64,000 nucleotides of DNA from Rhodanobacter sp. (GTDB lineage: Bacteria > Pseudomonadota > Gammaproteobacteria > Xanthomonadales > Rhodanobacteraceae): positions 1 to 64,000 of the forward strand of contig SCRM01000010.1 of NCBI GenBank assembly GCA_004298045.1, read 5' to 3'. The notes beneath the pieces are model-generated. The model was not told the origin of the DNA, ran no database searches, and saw only the letters and a program-made list of their open reading frames with translations. The translations under genes and the position numbers were made by a program. Position 1 is the stretch's first letter; each line of letters opens with the position of its first letter. This document shows, one piece after another, positions 18,320-28,024 of the stretch.

Positions 18320-21300
18320 TCAGCCCTCTGTTGCTGGAGCGGACGCTACGCCAAGATACTTGCGCAACGTTTCCAAATAGGCCGTAGCAGCTGCGATAGA
18401 CGTTTCGGACATTTGAAACATGGATCTAGCGCACTCCTGTAATTCGACCACCTCTTGGTAGTGTGCAGCAGACGTCATTCCCAATGTAACACTGTTATGA
18501 TGTCGTCGATGGCGATTGCTCACCTGCGGATCATAAAAAATCTTTCCATTCAGCAAAACGTACAGATACACCAGCCAGTCACCCGCCACCTTATAGCGAA
18601 GGATCTGAGGTAGCTCGCGACTCATTACTTTACACAACGAGTCGTGCCTGAACAGCACTGCGCTGACGTTGGGAATAGTATTTTTTACCCCCAGCGCGTC
18701 ATTCACCTCCTGGGCACCAGTCACTAGGTAGCTACGTGCCCAACGCTCGACCGAAAGGTCGTTCGTATACGACAAGTAATTGGGCATCAGCTGCTGTCCG
18801 TGCTCGTCGATCGCCTCCGACTGACAATAGGCAAGCTGCACATCCCGGTCCACAGACATGCCATGCAACATGTGTTCGAGGAATTCCGGCATTGCCAAGT
18901 CGTCGGCCTCAGCGATCCACACATATTCTCCCCGTGCCAGCTCCGCCCCCCGCTGCCACTGCCGAAACACCGAACCACTGTTGACGCGATTGACGACAAC
19001 GCGCGGCTCTGGCTGTAGCTCATGACGCAACCGTTGTATGGTCTCGACGCTATCGTCGGTAGATCTGTCGTCCAAGACGATAATTTCGTAGACCGGAACG
19101 GTCTGTTCGGCGATGCAAGCTAGACGCTCCCCCAGATATCTCGAGTAGTTGAAGTTCGGCACCACCACGGAAACTCGCGGTATTTCCACGCCGCCTAGGC
19201 AGAGCAGGTCCATTGCATACTGGCGGAAGGAGAACTCCGCATCAACCAGTTCCACGCCGTTCCTGCCAAGCCGTCGGCGAGTGTCATTGTCTGCAAGCAA
19301 CCCCAAGATCGCTTTGGCGTATTCCGCCACGTCAAAGGATGGTACAACAACGCCAACTCCGCGTTGCAGCAAATCCGCCCCACCACCGGTTCCGCTGAAC
19401 GCTACCACCGGGACGCCCACCGACAAGCTCTCTAGCACCACCGACGGGAATGGATCTTCCCGAGAAGGTAACGCGTAGAGATCCGAACCCGCGTAATAAT
19501 CGTCAGTATCAAAGTCTAAGCCAACGAAATGGAAATGCGCCGCCAGCCCCCCCTTCTCAATGGCAGCAGTGTTTTCTTCCCGCAACGTTTCATCTAAATG
19601 ACCGACCCAGACAAAATGCAGCCGCGCGTCTGCCTTGCAACATATTGCGGCCGCTTCCAGCAAAAGGTCAACGCCCTTACGCCGGTCGGCGTATCCAACT
19701 GTCAACACAATACAAGCGTCGTCGGGGAGCCCGAGCTTCCTACGCAATAGAGTACGCGCTCGAGTCAAGTCCCCCACGCCACGGTATTTACTTCGCGTAA
19801 AAAGCCCCTGAGGCCGTAACGTAGCCTTTTCGGCCAGCGACCCAGCGTCGACAAACTCTAACAAGCCATCGCGTACCGCCGTCGACGGCAGAATCACCTT
19901 TTCCGAATATTTAACCAAATCGCGCACCGCGGATTGGAGTCCATAATCACGAATAAGGCGCGGCATTTCATGCACCAAAGTGATCACGCGCAATCCCGCC
20001 GCAGCAACGGCGCGAGTAATCCGCCCGGAAACCGACGTATTCGCGATTACCAGTTCCACCCCTGATTCTCGAAGCTTGCTAAATAGCTCATTCAGCTCCT
20101 TTGTTGAGATACCCATCAAAAAATGTACGCGCGCCGCATTAATGAAGTCTGAAGCAAGGCGGCCACCTTCTAGGAGCAGCACGTCTACTCCCATTCCAAG
20201 ACCAGAAACCAACTCCCTAGTCAGGTTGAGAGCGAGATACTGAGCCCCATGCGGATGCGCATCATGGGAAATGACGGCTACCCTACGACCCGCTATCGGG
20301 CCCCGCGTCGGTAAATCACCCTGTAGTGCCGCCCGTGTCTGGCTTAAATATGCGTAACCATAACGTCGATCAGGCTCCAAATACGCTCCCTCGGCCCACT
20401 CATTCCAAGCGTTTATGAAAACTAATCGCTCCCCTTCCACTGGATACCTACGGGCGTAGTCGATTGCCAAATCGAGCCATTTGCGGTAACTAATTGGCGT
20501 CGCGTTGGCAAAAGTGTAACCTCGCCCCGGTTTGCGGGCTTCATTATCCCAAGAGGGGAACACCCCACGGATCATATTGAACGGTGCTGTGGACTGCTCT
20601 CGCGCACGCCCAATCACGGCTTCGTAATCGACCACATAGCCAGAGTAGTTCGGATTAACTATTTGCAACTTGTCGTTTATAGGGTCGAGCCCGCGTGCTA
20701 GTTTGTGCGGCGGAAATTCGATCGCGACATCAAACCCGAACACGCGCGGGTCTTCCACATCGAACTGCACCATGGCCAACACGATTTCCCCAATACCGAC
20801 GTCGCGACAATATTTGCGCCAACGTTGTTGGGTCGCATTTGCGTCTGGGAGGATTGAGGGACGGTACAGGACAATAAGTGGTTTCCCGTTGATCTTGATG
20901 TACCGTCGATCCCTCAGTAGTGGTTCCAACGCAGTTATGAACGCGATGTCGTCCTCGGGCGAGTGACTTTGCCCGATCAAGATATCCTCATCCATACCGT
21001 CCCAACGACGACTCCAGTTCTCATTCGCCCAGCAGATGCAGAATGGAAAGTCAATGTCCTTGCTCGCGACGAATTGTTCCAATGGTCGCTCAAGCAACCG
21101 ACGCCCACCGAACCAGTAGTAGTGGAAGCAAAAGCCCTTCAACCCATAGTGGCGTGCAAGCTCCACTTGCCGTCGCATTACATCTACCAGTCGAAGGTCA
21201 TAAAAGCCCAATTCCCCTGGAAGTCTCGGTTGATAATGTCCTACAAACTGTGGCAAAGCTTTAGTGACATTGGTCCACTCAGTAAAACCACGCCCCCACC

Positions 21301-23368
21301 AAACATCGTTTTCAGGAATGGGGTGAAATTGAGGCAAGTAAAATGCGATCGCTCGCACATCAATTTTGGACGGGTCAGCAGGTTCGCTATCAATCTGGAC
21401 GTAGTCATCCGATGACTCACTAGACAATGCGTACAATCTATAAAGTACGTCTTCCGCCGCGTTACCCCCCCTCCGCTGATCACTTGATTCGACGTTTGAT
21501 AAATTATTTACCGACTTAGTGTTATCCAAAGATCCGGGCATCACCGGTCGTCCGCTGGACGCGCTGCTTACTCGATGGGCCTCGTACACCTGCCAAGCTC
21601 GATAACTACGTGTCTTGCGGATCAGCGGTGCTACCACTCTAAATATCGCTCCCTTAAGCGCCACCCGTCTAGATGTAGACATTGGCAGCCTGTCGTAGAC
21701 GTGCTTCGCGACTTTTTCGGTCATCACGCGCCAGTTTCGCCACGACAACACTCTACGCACGCCCCGCAGAGGCGCGGTAATACGCCAACTTGTCGATTTC
21801 CTGAGCTGGTCAACAACCGCGTCTCGATTCGCCAGCTCCTCGTTAAGCTGGCGAATCACCATTTCCTTATCCGACAGCATATTACGAGCGCCATCCAGAC
21901 GAGATATGACCTGAATGCCCGCCTCGTCCACATGCTTTTCCAGTCGCGCGACGGCGGCCGTAGTCGCCGCTCCGAGGGCGCGAATATCCATGCCCATCTG
22001 AATGCTAGTGTCATCCAACTGTTGAACTCTATCGAAAACGAGCCCATACGTAGCCTCAACAGCTTCAATGGATGAGCTAATTCTAACTCCGACAGCCTCA
22101 ATATCACTTCGCAAGCGCTTTGCCGTTCTTTGGTTATCTTCCCGAATACCACTCAGCTGTGCGCCAATGCCAATACTAATAGGCTTCAATTCTTCTTTAA
22201 GCGTTGCCACTCTGCGGGCGTCCGCAGCTTCCCGCTCAGCGTCCTTTCGCGCTAACTCAGCCAACGCTTGCTGCTGCAGGCTAAGCTGAATGTCCAAAGC
22301 ATCCATCCTCTCACCAATCGCCTGATTGGCAGCCTCGAGCTTGCCAGCAAGCACGTCGTGACTTCTCGTTACCGCGGCGGCTACCTCTGTGACTCGATCC
22401 ACCAGACCAGTCAAGTCGCCCTGAGCACGATGTCCCCGTTCTGCCACGATAGCCGCTTCGGCCTGCAACGCCCGGTTTTCCGCAGCCCAACGTCCCTTCA
22501 GCAGTTCATCCAGGCGGCCGGCGTACAGCTCCGCTACATTTCGATAACTCTCTTGAAGCTCCGTAATTGCGTTCCACCCTCGGCCCATAGAAGAAATCGT
22601 CAAGCATGCCTGATACAGCTTGGCTGCCAGCCATGGTTGCCCCCCCTCCCCCGAAGCCGCATCCAACTCGGTTCGTCTATGATGCCGTCGCCCACTGTCG
22701 AGGAAAGCATCAATAGCTTGTCCCACCGCCGGTTTCGCCCCTTCAGGCCAGTTAATGCCCAGATCACCACCGACCCTACGCATCGTCGCGCGCCAGTCAT
22801 TAAGTAACTCCTCGTACGTAATAAGCGCGCGTCGAAGGCCCCTAGTTGCCTGCTCCGCCTCCATCAGGTACTGGACCCACATTAGGTAAAGCGCCTGCTG
22901 CGTCCACCCATTACGGACATGCAAGGAGCGCACAACTTCTCTAGGATCACGGACGACGAATAAACACTCCACCTGAATCCCCCGAGCAGCAGCGGCGCGG
23001 ATCCACAGGGGTCCGGTGAGGCACATTCTTGGGTCTTTCAGTGCCCATAGCACGTCGTCGGAGAAGTCCTTGTCGATAACCGCGTCGATATCCTTATTCG
23101 CTCTACACGCAGCCGGATCATCTAGCCAATTCTTGGGCATTTCCCTCATGTCGTACCAAGTTCGCCCGAGGCCGTCAAGTAGCTCCTCGTTAATGCGCAC
23201 CGCATCTTCGTGTTCCCAAAATCCATCAGGGTTGTCAGGGGCCGGATCAACAAGGTGATTCCCGAGACTCGCACCGAGGAGGTTAATAACTCTCGCGGTA
23301 GCAGAGGTGCCGCTACGGTGCATCCCGAACACAAAAACAGCGCGACGTGGCTCCGGTACAGAGTTCAT
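18320..23368 (-). CDS. 1682-residue fusion: sulfotransferase, coiled coil, WbsX, GT4 and GT2
   Basis: A giant cytoplasmic polysaccharide-assembly protein. Residues about 10-230 resemble PAPS-dependent sulfotransferases, with a 5'-phosphosulfate loop (G-M-H-R-S-G-T-S, 15-22) and a 3'-phosphate motif (V-V-R-D-P-R-E, 138-144). Residues about 265-525 are heptad-rich and probably coiled coil, ending in S-T-S-W-R-I-T-A-P-L-R (525-535). Residues about 672-1015 form a WbsX/GH99-like domain with F-Y-L-P-Q-F-H, W-W-G-x-G-F-T-E-W and N-A-W-N-E-W. Residues about 1028-1390 form a GT4 GT-B domain, and 1394-1640 a GT2 domain with V-L-D-D and A-E-A-D-D metal-site motifs. It overlaps wzt by ATGA. The reading frame is uninterrupted over 5 kb, so this is not a frameshift artefact. 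Donor sugars and the sulfation target are unknown. Confidence 0.88.
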   Translation of the reverse strand: MNSVPEPRRAVFVFGMHRSGTSATARVINLLGASLGNHLVDPAPDNPDGFWEHEDAVRINEELLDGLGRTWYDMREMPKNWLDDPAACRANKDIDAVIDKDFSDDVLWALKDPRMCLTGPLWIRAAAARGIQVECLFVVRDPREVVRSLHVRNGWTQQALYLMWVQYLMEAEQATRGLRRALITYEELLNDWRATMRRVGGDLGINWPEGAKPAVGQAIDAFLDSGRRHHRRTELDAASGEGGQPWLAAKLYQACLTISSMGRGWNAITELQESYRNVAELYAGRLDELLKGRWAAENRALQAEAAIVAERGHRAQGDLTGLVDRVTEVAAAVTRSHDVLAGKLEAANQAIGERMDALDIQLSLQQQALAELARKDAEREAADARRVATLKEELKPISIGIGAQLSGIREDNQRTAKRLRSDIEAVGVRISSSIEAVEATYGLVFDRVQQLDDTSIQMGMDIRALGAATTAAVARLEKHVDEAGIQVISRLDGARNMLSDKEMVIRQLNEELANRDAVVDQLRKSTSWRITAPLRGVRRVLSWRNWRVMTEKVAKHVYDRLPMSTSRRVALKGAIFRVVAPLIRKTRSYRAWQVYEAHRVSSASSGRPVMPGSLDNTKSVNNLSNVESSDQRRGGNAAEDVLYRLYALSSESSDDYVQIDSEPADPSKIDVRAIAFYLPQFHPIPENDVWWGRGFTEWTNVTKALPQFVGHYQPRLPGELGFYDLRLVDVMRRQVELARHYGLKGFCFHYYWFGGRRLLERPLEQFVASKDIDFPFCICWANENWSRRWDGMDEDILIGQSHSPEDDIAFITALEPLLRDRRYIKINGKPLIVLYRPSILPDANATQQRWRKYCRDVGIGEIVLAMVQFDVEDPRVFGFDVAIEFPPHKLARGLDPINDKLQIVNPNYSGYVVDYEAVIGRAREQSTAPFNMIRGVFPSWDNEARKPGRGYTFANATPISYRKWLDLAIDYARRYPVEGERLVFINAWNEWAEGAYLEPDRRYGYAYLSQTRAALQGDLPTRGPIAGRRVAVISHDAHPHGAQYLALNLTRELVSGLGMGVDVLLLEGGRLASDFINAARVHFLMGISTKELNELFSKLRESGVELVIANTSVSGRITRAVAAAGLRVITLVHEMPRLIRDYGLQSAVRDLVKYSEKVILPSTAVRDGLLEFVDAGSLAEKATLRPQGLFTRSKYRGVGDLTRARTLLRRKLGLPDDACIVLTVGYADRRKGVDLLLEAAAICCKADARLHFVWVGHLDETLREENTAAIEKGGLAAHFHFVGLDFDTDDYYAGSDLYALPSREDPFPSVVLESLSVGVPVVAFSGTGGGADLLQRGVGVVVPSFDVAEYAKAILGLLADNDTRRRLGRNGVELVDAEFSFRQYAMDLLCLGGVEIPRVSVVVPNFNYSRYLGERLACIAEQTVPVYEIIVLDDRSTDDSVETIQRLRHELQPEPRVVVNRVNSGSVFRQWQRGAELARGEYVWIAEADDLAMPEFLEHMLHGMSVDRDVQLAYCQSEAIDEHGQQLMPNYLSYTNDLSVERWARSYLVTGAQEVNDALGVKNTIPNVSAVLFRHDSLCKVMSRELPQILRYKVAGDWLVYLYVLLNGKIFYDPQVSNRHRRHHNSVTLGMTSAAHYQEVVELQECARSMFQMSETSIAAATAYLETLRKYLGVASAPATEG

Positions 23369-24774
23369 GAATTTACCACCCGATCATTCTTTACCTCGAT
23401 TTCGGGAACGATACCGAGGTCCATCTTCGTAGTTGCCAAGCGCCCTGGCTGGTGGATAACTTTGAACATCGTTGCATCTATCCATCTATCAAGATAAATA
23501 TCCTCCCCATTCAAACTTCCCTGCACTCCAGCATTAAGGAAGTACGCGCCCGACGCGAACATGCACGGGAAGCGAAATCGAACCTCCAGGACACTGTCTG
23601 CATCTACCCAGGTGATGCCTTCCGCCTCCCAAGAGGTAACGCTGCCAGCAAGTTCCAGTCCGCTCACTGACTTTATTAGCATTCCGCAACGGATCCCGCT
23701 AGCAGGTCGGTCAAATCTCACTTTGTACGTGTAAACATATTCCCGACCTGTCATTAAAACATTGACTCGCCTCGCCCCCAGCGTTTCAACGTGAGGATCC
23801 TCAATTACCGCTGCGACCGAGTCATAACGAAAACCGCTCTTTGGCACCATCCCTTCCTGGTAATACGATTGGTCGCCTTGATCGTTCACTTGCGACTCCA
23901 AGTTTATGGCGATGTTGTTGTCAGGTTGAGGCTGGACCGGTTGCTCGACGTGGCCGTCGGTTACGCTCCCAACCTGCTCCGATGTCATCTTGATGGCCGC
24001 ACGGATTGCCGTAACCCGATTTACCGGCGAATACAATAACTTTTGGTATCGGGACATCACGTATTTCGCAGTACCGGCTGTCAAAACCTCACCCCGGTCT
24101 AGTAGCACTGCACGATCACATAATTCTATTACCATACTGGTTGAATGTGATACGAAAATAATAGTTGCGCCATTATCACGAATCTGATTTATTCGTGAGA
24201 AACACTTTCGCTGGAAAGCCTCATCTCCGACTGACAACGCTTCATCGACGATTAGAATGTCCGGTGTCGCATTAATCGCCACGGCAAACGCCAGTCGCAC
24301 ATACATGCCACTCGAGTACGTGCGCACCGGGCGTTCCATGAAGTCGCCAATCTCCGCAAAGTCAGCAATTGATTCGAAACGCTGCCACACTTCATCTTCG
24401 CTTAGCCCTAACACCATCCCATTTAGTAAAACGTTCTCGCGGCCCGTGAACTCCGGGTTGAATCCTGAGCCAAGCTCGAGTAACGCTGCGACCCTACCCT
24501 TCACTTCGACAACACCGGAGGTTGGAGCCATCGTTCCACAAATAATCTGCAGCAAAGTTGACTTTCCGGAGCCATTGCGCCCAACGATGCCGACGGTTTC
24601 TCCACGACTTACACTTATCGATACACCCTGCAACGCGGCGAAGTCCTTATGCCAGCGTGCCTTGTTGCGTCGTGACAACATTTGCATTAACCGGTAATAG
24701 GGATGGTCGTATACCGGGAATACTTTGCTTATATTCTTGACATCGATGATGACGTTGTCAGAGGACATCGGCAA
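23365..24774 (-). CDS. wzt: O-antigen ABC transporter ATP-binding protein with C-terminal cargo domain
   Basis: A 469-residue nucleotide-binding subunit of a polysaccharide exporter. Motifs: Walker A G-R-N-G-S-G-K-S (65-72), ABC signature Y-S-S-G-M (153-157), Walker B I-L-I-V-D-E (173-178) and H-loop His210. Residues about 300-469 form an immunoglobulin-like Wzt C-terminal domain, marked by G-M-L-I-K-S-V-S-G and F-L-N-A-G-V. In known systems such domains read the modified non-reducing end of a finished chain before export. The annotated ATG overlaps wzm by 17 bases; the ATG two codons later (24768) is equally possible. It pairs with the permease upstream and with the fusion gene downstream. 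Confidence 0.93.
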   Translation of the reverse strand: MPMSSDNVIIDVKNISKVFPVYDHPYYRLMQMLSRRNKARWHKDFAALQGVSISVSRGETVGIVGRNGSGKSTLLQIICGTMAPTSGVVEVKGRVAALLELGSGFNPEFTGRENVLLNGMVLGLSEDEVWQRFESIADFAEIGDFMERPVRTYSSGMYVRLAFAVAINATPDILIVDEALSVGDEAFQRKCFSRINQIRDNGATIIFVSHSTSMVIELCDRAVLLDRGEVLTAGTAKYVMSRYQKLLYSPVNRVTAIRAAIKMTSEQVGSVTDGHVEQPVQPQPDNNIAINLESQVNDQGDQSYYQEGMVPKSGFRYDSVAAVIEDPHVETLGARRVNVLMTGREYVYTYKVRFDRPASGIRCGMLIKSVSGLELAGSVTSWEAEGITWVDADSVLEVRFRFPCMFASGAYFLNAGVQGSLNGEDIYLDRWIDATMFKVIHQPGRLATTKMDLGIVPEIEVKNDRVVNS

Positions 24775-25609
24775 ATCCCTTACGTGTACGTTGGAACCAA
24801 TAAAACCCCGCCCATGCGACGAGCAAGCTTGCCAAACTGTATACGGCCAAGCCTAACCAATCCGGACTGCCCCCCCAGACCAGCACAGTGCGCGATTGCT
24901 CGATTACGAATGTCACAGGGTTAGCCATGACTAATGGCTTGTACTTTGAGGGCAAATCGTGAAGTGAGTAAAATACCGGTGCTAGGAACATCAACGCCGT
25001 GGTAATAATACCGACGGTTTGATTGATATCGCGCAAAAATACCCCCAAGGATGATAGAAACCAACTCACTCCAACGGTACCGATAACAAACGGTAAGATT
25101 ATCAATGGAAGTAGTAGCGCGGTGAAATGTGGTACGCCCATTAATAATACGTAAGCTATTAACCAAGCCAATATACTAACAAGTGCATGGAAGAGCGATG
25201 CGCCCATATTTATAATTGGCAGTATCTCCAATGGAAAGACAACCCGCTTCACGTAGCTCGCATTGCTAGTAATTAAGGTGGGAGCACGATTCACACAATC
25301 GGCAAATATTGCGTAAACAATCATTCCAATGAACAACATTATCGCGAAGTTCGCCGTATTACTGGTGTTTACGCTCGTCCAACGGGAATGGAAAACGGTA
25401 GTAAATACGAAGGTGTACACCAACAACATGATGAGCGGGTTAAAAAAGGACCATGCAAGACCCATAAACGATCCGCGATAGCGTCCCAAGATCTCTCGTG
25501 TCGTCATTTGGCGAATTAGCGCTCGGTGGCGCCACAGTGACTTCGCCATAGCTATTAGGGAGGTCGGTTGTTGCTGGTGTGGATCCATTAGTGGGCTGCT
25601 TCCAGACAA
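24758..25609 (-). CDS. wzm: O-antigen ABC transporter permease
   Basis: A 283-residue ABC-2 type permease with six predicted membrane segments. It contains the cytoplasmic coupling stretch R-E-I-L-G-R-Y-R-G-S-F-M-G-L-A-W-S-F-F-N-P-L near residues 38-60, characteristic of Wzm/TagG/KpsM exporters. With Wzt it moves undecaprenyl-linked polysaccharide across the inner membrane. An alternative start is the internal ATG at 25588. It is the first gene of the leftward array; only 38 bp separate it from the 3' end of the metB-like gene, so the array's promoter is either compressed into that gap or lies inside the upstream gene. Confidence 0.92.
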   Translation of the reverse strand: MSGSSPLMDPHQQQPTSLIAMAKSLWRHRALIRQMTTREILGRYRGSFMGLAWSFFNPLIMLLVYTFVFTTVFHSRWTSVNTSNTANFAIMLFIGMIVYAIFADCVNRAPTLITSNASYVKRVVFPLEILPIINMGASLFHALVSILAWLIAYVLLMGVPHFTALLLPLIILPFVIGTVGVSWFLSSLGVFLRDINQTVGIITTALMFLAPVFYSLHDLPSKYKPLVMANPVTFVIEQSRTVLVWGGSPDWLGLAVYSLASLLVAWAGFYWFQRTRKGFADVL

Positions 25610-25647
25610 AGGAGACGGTCATACCAGATTACGTTAAAAAAACGCAG

Positions 25648-26814
25648 CTACCGTAGGACCACTCCTAATTCACCTCGAAGGTCATCCACTTCCTCGACGC
25701 CTACGGACAACCTGACCAGCCCATCGCTGATCCCCAACCGCTTGCGGATCGCTGGCGGTACGGAAGCGTGGGTCATGATGGCCGGGTGTTCGATCAGGCT
25801 TTCGACCCCCCCCAAGGATTCGGCCAGCGAGAACAAGTGGCAACGCTCGAGCATGCGACGCGCCTTCTTCAAGCCACCCTTGACCTCGATGCTGACGATG
25901 CCGCCGAAGCCGTGCATCTGACGCTTGGCCAGCGCGTGTTGTGGGTGGCTCTTGAGGCCGGGGTAGATCACGCGTTCGATGGCCGGGTGCTTCTCCAGCC
26001 ACTTGGCGAGTTCCAGCGCGTTGGCGCAATGCGCCTGCATGCGCAGGTGCAGTGTCTTCAGGCCGCGCATGGCGAGGAAGGCGTCGAACGGGCTGGCGAC
26101 GGCGCCGACCGAGTTCTGCAGGAAAGCCATGCGCTCGGCCAGTTCATTGGTACTGGCGACGACGATGCCGCCGACGATGTCGGAGTGGCCGTTGATGTAC
26201 TTGGTGGCCGAATGCACCACCAGATCCGCGCCGAATTCCAGCGGGCGCTGCACGGCCGGGCTGCAGAAGGTGTTGTCCACCACCAGCAGCAAGCCGTGTT
26301 TCTTGGCGAACGCGGAAACCTTGGCGAGGTCCACCAGCTTCAGCAGGGGATTGGTCGGCGACTCGGCCCAGATCATGCGGGTGTTGGGCTTGAGGGCGGC
26401 CTTGAGTGCCGCCGTGTCGTTCAGGTCGACGAAGCTGAAATCCAGCCCCGCGCTGCGCCGGCGCACGCGTTCGAACAGGCGGTAGGTACCGCCGTAGAGA
26501 TCGTCCATGGCGATCACGTGGCTGCCGGAGTCGAGCAGTTCCAGCGTGGTCGACGCCGCGGCCATGCCGCTGGCGAAGGCGAAGCCCGCGACGCCACCCT
26601 CGAGGCTGGCCACGCAGCGCTCGTACGCCATGCGCGTGGGGTTCTGCGTGCGCGAATACTCAAAGCCCTTGTGCTTGCCGGGGCTCTCCTGCACGTAGGT
26701 CGAGGTGGCGTAGATCGGCGTCATGATGGCGCCGGTCGTAGGATCGGGATGCTGGCCGGCGTGGATGGCGCGGGTGCCGAAACCAAGGTCGGGAGACTGC
26801 GTTTTCTTGGGCAT
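25648..26814 (-). CDS. metB: Cystathionine gamma-synthase/gamma-lyase (PLP enzyme)
   Basis: A 388-residue Cys/Met-metabolism PLP enzyme. It has Y-S-R-T-Q-N-P-T-R near 46-54, the [14 protein letters not shown] phosphate cup, and the PLP lysine in S-A-T-K-Y-I-N-G-H. By sequence it could be either gamma-synthase (methionine synthesis) or gamma-lyase (reverse transsulfuration); the cystathionine beta-synthase at 35218 favours a lyase role. The symbol metB follows xanthomonad usage, where this gene borders the LPS cluster. I chose the start at 26814 because homologous sequence begins there, although no strong ribosome site precedes it. GC-rich, unlike the island beside it. Confidence 0.9.
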   Translation of the reverse strand: MPKKTQSPDLGFGTRAIHAGQHPDPTTGAIMTPIYATSTYVQESPGKHKGFEYSRTQNPTRMAYERCVASLEGGVAGFAFASGMAAASTTLELLDSGSHVIAMDDLYGGTYRLFERVRRRSAGLDFSFVDLNDTAALKAALKPNTRMIWAESPTNPLLKLVDLAKVSAFAKKHGLLLVVDNTFCSPAVQRPLEFGADLVVHSATKYINGHSDIVGGIVVASTNELAERMAFLQNSVGAVASPFDAFLAMRGLKTLHLRMQAHCANALELAKWLEKHPAIERVIYPGLKSHPQHALAKRQMHGFGGIVSIEVKGGLKKARRMLERCHLFSLAESLGGVESLIEHPAIMTHASVPPAIRKRLGISDGLVRLSVGVEEVDDLRGELGVVLR

Positions 26815-26974
26815 GAGGGTGTATTTGGCGCGTGGACACGTGCATGGGTTGCAAGCCTGCAAGTGTACCAGTCGACCGTGCCTCTTCCTTAACGCATCGC
26901 GCATTGCGGGAAACGATCAGTTCCGACACATATGCGAGAATGCCGGTTTCCGTTGCGCAAGGAACCTCGCAATC

Positions 26975-28024
26975 ATGACAACGCTGCTCGTCACCGGCGG
27001 CGCCGGCTTCATTGGCGGCAATTTCGTGCTGCAGGCGGTGGCCGACGGGCTGACGGTCGTCAACCTGGACAAGCTCACCTACGCCGGCAACCTCGATACC
27101 CTGGCCACGCTCAAGGGCAACCCGCGACACGTGTTTGCGCAGGGTGACATCGGCGACCGCGCGTTGGTCGCGAAGCTGTTGGCTACACACAAACCCGACG
27201 CCATCGTGAACTTTGCAGCGGAGTCGCACGTGGATCGTTCGATCGACGGCCCAGCTGCGTTCGTCGAGACCAATGTCACCGGTACGCTGGCGCTGCTGGA
27301 ATGCGCACGTGACTACTGGCGCTCGTTGGAAGGCATCGCGCGCGACGGTTTCCGTTTCCTGCATGTGTCGACCGACGAGGTCTACGGCTCGCTCGGCGCC
27401 GAGGGCAAGTTCACCGAGCACACGCCGTACGCACCCAACTCGCCCTACTCCGCATCCAAGGCGGCGTCCGACCATTTGGTGCGGGCGTTCCACCACACCT
27501 ACGGCCTGCCCACGCTCACCACCAACTGCTCGAACAACTACGGGCCGTACCAGTTCCCGGAAAAGCTCATCCCGCTGACGATCGAGAAGGCGCTCGCGGG
27601 CGAGCCGCTGCCGGTGTACGGCGACGGGCTGAACATCCGCGATTGGCTTTACGTGGGCGACCACTGCGCTGCGATCCGTCGCGTGCTGGAAGCCGGCCGG
27701 GTGGGCGAAACCTACAACGTCGGCGGCAATTCCGAACGCAACAACATCACCGTGGTGAAGACGATCTGCGCGCTGCTTGATGCGCGCCGGCCGCTGGGCG
27801 ATGGCCGCAAGCGCGAGTCGCTCATCACCTTCGTCAAGGATCGCCCCGGCCACGACCGCCGCTACGCGATCGATGCCGGCAAGCTCCAGCACGAGCTGGG
27901 CTGGCGGCCGACGCAAACCTTCGACACCGGCATGGCGCACACCGTGGACTGGTACCTCACGAACCAGCCGTGGGTACGCCGCGTGCTGGATGGCAGCTAT
28001 CGCATGGAGCGGCTCGGCGCATGA
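26975..28024 (+). CDS. rfbB: dTDP-glucose 4,6-dehydratase
   Basis: A 349-residue short-chain dehydrogenase/reductase dehydratase, second step of dTDP-L-rhamnose synthesis. It shows [30 protein letters not shown] (the Asp-Glu catalytic pair) and Y-S-A-S-K. The ATG at 26975 has AAGGAAC upstream; the longer frame through the intergenic region was rejected. First gene of rmlBACD, divergent from the metB-like gene with 160 bp between them, which must hold both promoters. Its stop overlaps the next start by four bases. Confidence 0.97.
   Translation: MTTLLVTGGAGFIGGNFVLQAVADGLTVVNLDKLTYAGNLDTLATLKGNPRHVFAQGDIGDRALVAKLLATHKPDAIVNFAAESHVDRSIDGPAAFVETNVTGTLALLECARDYWRSLEGIARDGFRFLHVSTDEVYGSLGAEGKFTEHTPYAPNSPYSASKAASDHLVRAFHHTYGLPTLTTNCSNNYGPYQFPEKLIPLTIEKALAGEPLPVYGDGLNIRDWLYVGDHCAAIRRVLEAGRVGETYNVGGNSERNNITVVKTICALLDARRPLGDGRKRESLITFVKDRPGHDRRYAIDAGKLQHELGWRPTQTFDTGMAHTVDWYLTNQPWVRRVLDGSYRMERLGA

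Noticed and set aside
18320-23368. Giant gene as a frameshift or assembly fusion of separate genes
   Set aside because: The frame is continuous, linkers are coherent, codon use is uniform, and no internal start with a strong ribosome site replaces the fusion.
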